64,000 nucleotides of DNA from Conus ventricosus. Taxonomy: Eukaryota; Mollusca; Gastropoda; Neogastropoda; Conidae. Below, piece after piece: positions 57,051-64,000 of this stretch. Every line of letters starts with the position of its first letter. Position 1 is the stretch's first letter. The stretch is from positions 56,388,010-56,452,009 of the forward strand of contig CM031618.1 of assembly GCA_018398815.1 (NCBI GenBank). The letters are read 5' to 3'. Below the pieces are notes generated by a model, which ran no database searches, was not told where the DNA came from, and saw only the letters and a program-made list of their open reading frames with translations. Position numbers and translations under genes: made by a program.

Positions 57051-57322
57051 TTAAGACTTTGAAGACATTGCAGCATCCTTGTCTGGATTCCCATGTTTTT
57101 TTTTTAAGAAATGTTTTCAGAGAGAGAGAGAGAGAGAGAGAGATTCATTTACTCTGAAATGTTCAGATTATCAAGCCAATAATTAAAAACGCAAGAAATA
57201 CTACATTTTCTGTATTGGTTAATTTTGTTCATGGGGACTCTCTATACCCCTCTGGGACCCTCTGTAGCATCAGTGAAGGAGTCCCTGGGACCCCCTGTCT
57301 GTCAGTACAAATGGTAGCCCTG
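56438..57322. other. Degenerate rest of the hAT-like relic, microsatellites
   Basis: CA runs at 56780-56803 and 56908-56950, GA runs at 56989-57047 and 57119-57142. CCCTCTGGGACCCTCTGTAG and GGAGTCCCTGGGACCCCCTG near 57250-57295 recall the GGGGTCCC blocks of the MITE family. Confidence 0.6.
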
Positions 57323-58800
57323 GTGTGTGTGTATGTGTGTGTGTGTGTGTCTTTATGTGTGCGTATGACAGTGTATATAATAGAGTACACATACATGTGT
57401 CTGTCTCCATGGATGTGCCTGGATGTGCATGCGTGCATTTGTATTTCTGTCTGAGACACTAAGCATTTATCGAGGCATGAAGTGATAGTCATAGTGTTTT
57501 AACGTTGTGTGCATACATGTGTGCATGCTAGCGCTTGTGTGTGTGCATGCATGCATCCATGAGAAAGTGTGAAATCATATGGATGTGTGAAATTCATTTT
57601 TATGTTTAACAAAAAAATGTATCACTCATGTTGAAGAGTGGGCAGCTTGATTTGCTTTTAAAAACAAACTAAGCATCTACAAGCTCTGGTGGCAGTCCTT
57701 ATACCGATAATTGCACAATACTAAGGATGCTGTGTGTATGGAACTAATATTTGCACTAAAGCAAAAGGATGCTGATCTACACTTCCTCAAGCGTTGTCTT
57801 GTCACTGGGTTCAATTCCAAATCCATCAAACGCTGATAATCTCTCTCTTTGCATAGACTGGCATGAACAGGCATGATTTGTCAACTTCTGATGTTCTACA
57901 AGATCAAGAGAAAAGGACCAGTTCAAAACTTGGCACAGCCGGGAACAGTCACCTAACGTTCTTTTGCAGAAGTATCAGATATGACGTGCTATTTTAAATT
58001 TTCACTTGAAAATATCTCAAGCATGCCAGCACATCAGCAATCTGCACTAGTGAAAACATGACCATGACATGTTACTCTCATATTTCCTTTTCCTGAACAT
58101 GACTTTGAATGGAGAAAAACTTTTTTCCCATATATTGAATATTCTGAATGTATGGTAGAAAACATTTTCCTCGTAGGTTAGGCCTTATTTCTCTTGGTCA
58201 AGCCTTCACACATGTGTGCTATGCATAAAATCGTTGCTTTGTCTGCTGAATGGTTATTGCATTACTGGTAGTTACTTTTACTAACCCTCCCCCTCTTTAC
58301 TTCAGGAGGGCATAAAAAATTGGGGGACAAGATCATGATCATCTCCTTGTTCCTAGGAAAGCTAAAAATTGTGCAAGAATTAACAGCCCTGTGAACAGAC
58401 ATCAGCATGTACCGCTCTTGATAGGTATGAAGCCGACACTGCCTCTTCCTTTAGAAAATGGACATTTGACTGCTATTGACATGTTCTTCTTCAAATCAAA
58501 GAGGCAGTTGAGGCAAACTATCAGCATATACTGAAAACGACATCCCTGCCAGTGGAACTGGTTATCACACCTCCTCTTCTTCTTCTTCTTCTTCCTAAAA
58601 TACTGGTTCACTCAAAAACGAGTAGGTCACCAGCGCGCATGTTAAAAAGTAAAATAAAATAACATAAAATAGTGCGACTCAGTCTGTTGGCCTCTGGAGC
58701 AAATTTGGCAACAAGGGGTCGCACTTGATATTCAAGAAGTTAAAAGCAATGGCCATATTCAGGCCCAGGTAACCATAAAATATCTGGGAAGTTAAAATAG
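57323..58800. other. No gene recognised
   Basis: GT/TG-rich start (57323-57550) followed by AT-rich DNA. A CTT run at 58566-58594. Both strands were scanned; no coding or TE signal supported. Confidence 0.5.
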
Positions 58801-58807
58801 AAAATCG

Positions 58808-59567
58808 TCAATATGCAGATCTCAAAACTGTCGTATCAATTTGCTTTTTGAATGAGACTGCATTTGTGGCTATCTTGATGGCACCCGACAGTGAGTTCCA
58901 CAGCCATACAGAACTAGGATAAAATGAATGTAAGTGGCTGTCAATATTTGATGCAGGTATGGTATAACATTGACTGCCACTCCTGCTGCCATTTTTATTC
59001 AATACTAGTTGTTCCATTGGAACATCAATTAGTTTAGCTCTGCCTTTGAAAAAAGATATTAAGTTTGATAAAAGCTCTTCTTTCTTCTATGGGTTTCCAT
59101 TTTAATTTCCTCATGTTCTTCCTAGTATTCCCCTTTTCTCTGATATGGTTCCCTGTTACGAACCGTGTTGCTCTCTTCTGAATCTTTTCGAGGTTATCAA
59201 CGTCCTTTAAATGGTAAGGATCCCAGACTGAGCAACCATATTCCAGTACTGGTCTAACCAGTGTTTTGTAGCAGTCGTCTTTAACCTTTTGGGGGCAGTC
59301 GTTGATATTCCTGTATAAGAAAGCTAAGATGTTATTTGTTTTCTTACATACTAAATTGTAATGTTCTTTCCATTTGAGACGACTATCTATAATCACGCCC
59401 AAATATTTTGCAGCATTGGTTTCTTTAAGAATAGTATTATGAATAGAATAATCTGATCTAGTTGGTGAGCGTTTATTACAGTTCCATAGGCCTACTTGAA
59501 TCAGTTCAGCAAAATGAAGGTTGTATTTTTTGTCTCTGCCCATTTCACTAGTCTCAACCCTTTTCAC
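58808..59567 (-). pseudogene. LINE RT C-terminus (CR1/Jockey-like), different family
   Basis: Minus strand from 59567: AKYLGVIIDSRLKWKEHYNL, AFLYRNINDCPQKVKDDCYK, LVRPVLEYGCSVWDPYHLKD, LEKIQKRATRFVTGN, RKLKWKPIEERRAFIKLNI. A single extra T in a T-run (about 59046) breaks the frame; the other side (58808-59017) continues SFYPSSVWLWNSLSGAI to the stop. Known: this is the thumb and C-terminus of LINE ORF2 found in CR1/L2/Jockey-type elements. There is no RNase H, so it is not the I-type LINE. Strongly 5' truncated. Confidence 0.85.
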
Positions 59568-60635
59568 TTTATCTGGGTTGGTTTCATGAAATCAAAGCAA
59601 TGGGTGGAGAGGAGAGACATGGGTAACACTGTACTGCTAGTACAACAACTTGTACATGTAGGCCTAGGCCTAAATAAGAACAAATATATTTTGAAAAAAG
59701 TTTTAGAACAGAACAACTGCTGTGGATTATTACACAATACCAGTAACATGAAGTTACATTAAATACAACATAATTATAGTGAACCACAGTGATAACTATC
59801 AACTGATCGCATTTCACTATTATATGATTATTTGATGAACATCATCGATCACAGCGTTGTTTTCTGAGGTTAGCTTAATGCCCACTGACAAAAGCTTAGT
59901 AAAACTACCACATCCAGCAAAGAGAAAAAACACGTTTAATATTGGTAGATCACACATTACACGCTGTACTCTGTTCAACCTAAAATATACAGCATTCAGC
60001 TTTCAAACCGTTTTCGTCCGCCTTGCTTCATCAAGAGCTTTGTAACCCGTCAGGGGCCATCTTGATCTTCCAAGTTCCATGCAATTTTCCCCCTCAATTC
60101 ATGGAATACCACATCAGTTTCATAACTTTCGACATTCACCAGTTAGATTAATTAATCGTTTGATTGATCAATGCACCGTTTTACGCTTCTTTTTTTCTCA
60201 CCAGTAAGTACTTGGACTAAATTCCTATTTAACCGAAAAAAGACACGCCATCAGAGGAAATGAAATTCCTGCAATTTTGACGTGTATCAACATGACGAAT
60301 ATAAAGATAACAAATACAGCATACAATAATTTTAGACTTAAATCATCACATCATTATTCCACTTCATCAATCCAAAGCCCAACAGAGTAATCCCGGTACT
60401 CTTGGTCGACAACTTTTTTTTTTCCTCCCAAGTGCTACTTGTCGGCAACGAGCGAACAAAGATTTTTCCCGAGACCCCCCACCTATGAATGGAAGGCCAT
60501 AAAATACAACGCATAAGGTAAAACAATAACTCACGCCGGTCCGTTCCTCTGGGTGAATCTCTATCACAAAGAGACTGGTTTAAATTTTCTATAGCAAGCC
60601 GATGGCTGCAGATTTTAATCGATTTTGAACGTTAA
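59568..60635. other. No gene recognised
   Basis: AT-rich unique-looking DNA. GGGGCCATCTTG (YY1-like) near 60053. Nothing else. Confidence 0.45.
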
Positions 60636-60639
60636 TTAT

Positions 60640-60790
60640 TTCACTCAGTGCCACCAATATGGCTGCACATATTCAATATGTAAATGAGCAACTGATGATG
60701 TCATTTTGCTTTCCCATAATGCCCCGCAGAAGCAAAGTACGACGATTGGAGGCGACGGTGGATCACTTTCCTCCGGTTGTTAGCCACTGA
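60640..60790. promoter_or_regulatory. Promoter-like patch
   Basis: CCACCAATATGGCTGC (YY1-like, 60650-60665), TGATGATGTCA (CRE-like, 60693-60703), TTTCCCATAATGCCCCGC (ZNF143-like, 60709-60727) and GATTGGAGGCGACGG (inverted CCAAT plus GC, 60744-60758) within 110 bp, in DNA otherwise AT-rich. It could start transcription either way. It might be the distant first-exon promoter of PRRC2 (minus) or belong to a gene to the right. Confidence 0.35.
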
Positions 60791-61306
60791 TATCCTATAT
60801 CCATTGTTTCTGTAGAGCTTATTGGCAAGCCAATGTCACACTGATTGGAATACGACAATTTGACATTGATTTGTGGATATAATTAAAAAAGATTGGTGTC
60901 CATGACATGCCTCACTCCTTAGGTTAGCAGACGACAGGTTTCACTTCCGCCATGCGCACTAACTGTAACATACGCAATGACCTCAGGCTGAAAACATTAG
61001 CCACAAACGCATGGAGGGGTGGGTGTGGTGTGTTTGGGGGGGATTTTTCATGCACTGCGTATTATTGATACAGTTCACCAATTAATGTCACTTATCACAT
61101 AACGTTTGCTATTGTTTGTTTGCATTTGTTTTGTTCTGTTGTGCCCGTATGCATTTCATGAACCTCAACAACAGCATGTCAAACAGTTATTTTTGTTGCA
61201 AAAAGTAGGCCAACGTCTCCACTTTAATAATCAATGAAGGCTGAGTTTTTTCCTTTTCTTTCTTTTTTGTTTTGTTTTTGTTTTTCATCTTTAAACACTT
61301 TGTTTT

Positions 61307-61357
61307 GTCTTGTGATTCGTTTGTTTACGTTTTCTAGGCGGTTCGTTATTAAGTACA
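61307..61357 (+). repeat. Solo foldback arm
   Basis: GTCTTGTGATTCGTTTGTTT ACGTTTTCTAGGCGGTT..., 51 bases matching 7499-7549 with the same T-rich sequence before it. No opposite arm nearby. Confidence 0.8.
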
Positions 61358-61668
61358 TTCAAAATTCACTTGTTTGCTTGTTTTATCGGGGTGGGGTCGA
61401 GCTGTTGTTGTTTTGCTTTATTGATTATCTCACGACTACCATTTATTTACAGATTATGCATGATGCTATAATGACAGAGCACACAGAATCTACGATTTTG
61501 CATAAGTCAGTGATTAGAATAACGTGAATGTGCTGGGCTGCTGGCTTTGCCAGAAGGCTCTTTATTGTTGAGTCTAAAGGTCTCGAGATTCAAACACCAC
61601 GGCACTTTTTTTTTTTCAATTTCTAATTGTTTATTAATGGGTAGCCGGAACGTATAGCTATTACGGCC

Positions 61669-61745
61669 CAGAGAGAGAGAGAGGGGGGGGGGGGGGGCGA
61701 GCGAGCGAGAGACAGACAGAAGGACAGACAGACAGACAGACAAAC
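61669..61745. repeat. GA/G/GACA microsatellite
   Basis: GAGAGAGAGAGA, a G-run (61683-61697), GCGAGCGAGCGA and CAGACAGACAGA in succession. Confidence 0.9.
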
Positions 61746-62407
61746 ATACACAGAGAGAGAATTCATCAACTTTTTTCATCAAAAACACCCCCACACACGT
61801 GTACTAATCATACAGCTTTGTGTTGGTGATCATGAATTTTTCTTGGTTTCTTTTCAACAAGCAAGAGTGAGGCGGTGTACACAGATGGTACAAATCATAT
61901 ATAAAACAATTCATATCATGCAGTTGAATTATTGTCATCCTTCAGGAGGGTAACAATAGGCCATGCTGACTGTAACACTGAATGAATTCGTTATGTATTT
62001 CTCTGTGTGTGTGTGTGTGTCTCAGTACCACGATAAACATAAATAAACATAACAAAAAGGGGGAAATAACACTGCAAAATACATGACGGCTATTGAGCCC
62101 ACGCTGGCAGTGTGCCTGTACGACGTCCCCTCGCGAGTCACCACATAACAACAGAGAAACTGGCATGTACTATCAAACATGGAGAAACTGGCACATTCTA
62201 CTAACTGCAGCAAGATGGGGGTGTGGATGGAGGGGGTGGGGGGAGACAGGCGGTGGGAGGCAAGGATGGAAAATTCTTTAGGTGGACAAACGTGAAGTCA
62301 CAGTTTTCTTTCTTTGTTTCTCTCTCACCCCACCCCAGAGAGGATGGAGGGAGAGGGGGGGGGGGGGGTATGGGACTAAATGTCTTAATGGCCGAAAGCA
62401 TTTAAGG

Positions 62408-62704
62408 CGCCTTGGTTTAAGGTTGTGTCAGGACAACTGACATAGGCTAGAACACCAAGGCTACATCAAAATGTTGTTATGCTATGTATAGTTATGCGGG
62501 GATTGTCTTCAGTTGTGACAAGCTCCTAGCATAACATTATCACTCTCTCAAATCCTCCGAAGTCGGAGCGTGGCTTCCCATGTGGCGGGGTATTCAAAAA
62601 CGGTCACACACGTAATGTTCTCATCCCAGCTGATGCATTTGTACCATAGTGTTCAAAAGGTTCGGCTGTTTGGTTGATCCCTGGAGTCTTTTAGCCTGAG
62701 TATG

Positions 62705-62741
<37 letters not shown>
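62408..62741 (+). repeat. CAA-tailed dispersed repeat, copy 2
   Basis: Matches 51556-51872; ends in about ten CAA units (62709-62741), so the tail marks the 3' end and the plus strand as sense. The tail unit differs from the I-type LINE tail (TAAGA), so a different LINE would have to supply the machinery. Confidence 0.8.
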
Positions 62742-62873
62742 AAGCCTTTAAGGTTCGTTGTTCGTTCGCTTAAAGTCAGAATCTGTTCTTTGACCAGGGT
62801 GCTTCAGTCGAGTTAATTTGGTGTCTGGAAGCAGCTTTAATGATGGCTGGTATTCCCTGACCGAGGTTTCTTC

Positions 62874-63005
62874 TTTCTTTCTTTCTGCGTACGCAGGCTG
62901 ATACTCCTGCGGACACTGCCTGTATAGACAGGCAGTCGAGTTTTGTGTGTATGACCGTTTTTCATCTCGCCATTAACGCAGCCATACTCCATCTTCGGGG
63001 AAGGT
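62874..63005 (+). repeat. Dispersed ~130-bp repeat, copy 2
   Basis: Same sequence as 8337-8466 with few differences; preceded by a TTTC run. See the first copy. Confidence 0.78.
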
Positions 63006-63061
63006 GCATGCTATGTGTAACGTGTCGTCCATACCAACGGCCAAACTGGCCTTCTCTTCCG

Positions 63062-63205
63062 AAAGTTGGTGATGAGATTTTGCGCCGGACTCGTGATCCT
63101 GGGGTTGCGAGTTCGAATTTCGGTACAGGGGGATTTTTCCCTAGGAGTTAACATTGGTTCTGACTCCATTCCCATACAGTCCTTCGAATGAGACTATAAA
63201 CCGAG
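63062..63205 (+). repeat. tRNA-related SINE body
   Basis: GCGCCGGACTCGTGATCC-TGG GGTTGCGAGTTCGAATTTC: arm and B box (63109-63119) of a tRNA-like head, followed by CCTTCGAATGAGACTATAAA CCGAGGTTCCGTGTG, the conserved central part of a molluscan SINE (known pattern, recalled without a search). The A box is degenerate. The end runs straight into the minisatellite. Confidence 0.7.
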
Positions 63206-63690
63206 GTTCCGTGTGTAAACCGAGGTTTGATGTATTGGAGTCATTCTGATGATTTGGTGTACTACAGTGATGTCTGCTATTCCCTGACTGAGGTTTGATG
63301 AATTGGAGTCATTCTGATGATATGGTGTCTGGAAGCTGCTATAATGATGGCTGGTACTCCCTAACCGAGGTTTGATGTATTGAAATCATTCTGATGATTT
63401 GGTGTCTGGAAGCAGCCATAATGATGGCTGCTATTCCCTGACCGAGGTTTGATGAATTGGGGTCCTTCTGGTGATTTGGTGTACTATAGTGATGGCTGGT
63501 ATTCCATGACCGAGGTTTGATGTACTGGAGTCATTCTGATAATTTGGTGTCTGGAAGCAGCCCTAGTGATGGCTGCTATTCCCTGACCGAGATTTGATGT
63601 ATTGGAGTCATTCTGATGATTTGGTGTACTATAGTGATGGCTGGTATTCCCTGACTGAGGTTGGATGCATTGGAGTCATTCTGATCACTG

Positions 63691-64000
63691 GCAAGAAGAG
63701 AGGTTGCCAGAAGCTTCCCTACCTGGAGGGAAGTCTTCTGTCTGCAGGTGCGGGTAATGGGCAGCTCCCTAAAGTGGGTCTTCAGAGCCAGTGATCCTGT
63801 TCATCTCATGTGTGTTGTTGTTGTTGTTGCTTTGTTGTTTTTTAATAGTGGCCAGCCACCTGAAATCACCAGACAGGAGAGGATAGACACCTCCAAGGTT
63901 GGAAGTGGGGAAGTGCGGGGGGAGGGGGTGGGGTGGGGTTGGGGTGGGAGGAGGGGGAGGAATGGTGTGTGATGGGGAGAGGGAGGTTGGAGCCGCTCTC
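63691..64000. other. No gene recognised; G-rich end
   Basis: GTTGTTGTTGTTG at 63815-63830, then strongly G-rich (GGGGGAGGGGGTGGGGTGGGG around 63915-63965), which could form quadruplexes. Confidence 0.6.

Larger units (their letters stand above)
54728..57322 (+). mobile_element. hAT-like transposon relic inserted in a GT run
   Basis: Seen: left end CAGGGCTCCCAATGACGCAC with subterminal TGACGCAC/GTGCGTC repeats; a possible right end ATGGTAGCCCTG (reverse CAGGGCTACCAT), 57311-57322. GTGTGTGTG lies on both outer sides, which would be a 9-bp duplication but cannot be told from the repeat itself. Inside: a GC-rich 5' part, an I-type LINE fragment (54950-55739), a first coding exon (55949-56437) with a donor, then microsatellites and no catalytic domain. 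Known: CAG ends and a TTF/BED finger fit hAT. The right end is tentative. Confidence 0.6.
60791..62407. other. Unassigned, with foldback arm and microsatellites
   Basis: 61307-61357 is a single copy of the 7.4-kb foldback arm. 61669-61745 is a GA/G/GACA compound microsatellite. No gene. Confidence 0.5.
62815..63690. repeat. Minisatellite of ~69/78-bp units, SINE pieces inside
   Basis: Units: TTCCCTGACCGAGGTTTGAT, then G-ATTGGAGTCATTCTGATG, then either TCTGGAAGCAGCCATAATGA or a shorter TACTATAGTGATGG form. One partial unit at 62815-62870, the rest from about 63215 to 63690. The gap (62871-63205) holds the 130-bp dispersed repeat and a tRNA-like SINE. Confidence 0.85.

Noticed and set aside
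56874..57157. His-Thr and Arg-Glu repeat ORFs
   Set aside because: Translations of CA and GA microsatellites.
63062..63140. A functional tRNA gene
   Set aside because: Only the B-box half is tRNA-like; acceptor stem does not pair, and the sequence continues into a SINE central part.

Overview
This is a metazoan genome window, most likely from a mollusc (a gastropod is my guess; that is inference). Its marks are spliced genes with long introns, dense CA/GT/GA microsatellites, tRNA-related SINE pieces of a molluscan type, and several LINE clades and DNA transposons. There are no bacterial-style genes, and I saw no CRISPR array or rRNA. Most of the window is nested mobile DNA.

Layout. (1) Positions 1-9.2 kb, minus strand: the 5' end of a host PRRC2/BAT2 gene. 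The start-codon exon is at 9001-9177, followed by exons at 8501-8644, 6939-7042, 861-934 and 143-282. One of its introns holds an inverted-repeat element, and a 4.7-kb I-superfamily LINE (minus strand, 13-bp target duplication) is inserted inside it. (2) 10.1-13.15 kb: a decayed CFDP2/RTE-type LINE (plus strand) split by a 3' fragment of the I-type LINE; 10.39-12.40 kb reads as low-quality sequence. (3) 14.19-24.0 kb: a 4.8-kb block present twice in direct tandem (A and B). Each block carries hAT-like MITEs, compound microsatellites, the I-type LINE 3' end and a TTAA-flanked piggyBac-like element with promoter motifs. (4) 24.0-30.1 kb: a near-full-length but noisy copy of the I-type LINE (copy E). 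(5) 30.1-44.3 kb: a 7.1-kb block present twice in direct tandem (C and D). Each has a 3'-truncated I-type LINE carrying the same ~730-bp MITE at the same site, plus 1.4 kb of shared flank. (6) 44.3-47.9 kb: a spliced, decayed, transposase-like gene that I cannot assign to a family. (7) 47.9-52.3 kb: mostly unrecognised DNA with two minisatellites and one dispersed repeat. (8) 52.3-57.3 kb: a hAT-like MITE, next to it a decayed piggyBac element, then a hAT-like transposon relic with a TTF/BED-type finger whose 5' UTR is split by another LINE fragment. (9) 57.3-64 kb: microsatellites, a different LINE 3' fragment, a promoter-like patch, a CAA-tailed repeat, SINE pieces and a minisatellite.

The I-type LINE links the window together. 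It has ORF1 (CCHC knuckles), ORF2 (APE-type endonuclease, RT, RNase H, C-terminal CCHC) and a pentanucleotide 3' tail. I count seven copies or fragments, all on the minus strand, and none is intact.

Main caution: 18.0-44.3 kb is full of one-base insertions and deletions, and 10.39-12.40 kb and 40.74-42.18 kb show stretched homopolymers. Copy number, the tandem blocks and many frameshifts there could be assembly or polishing artefacts.
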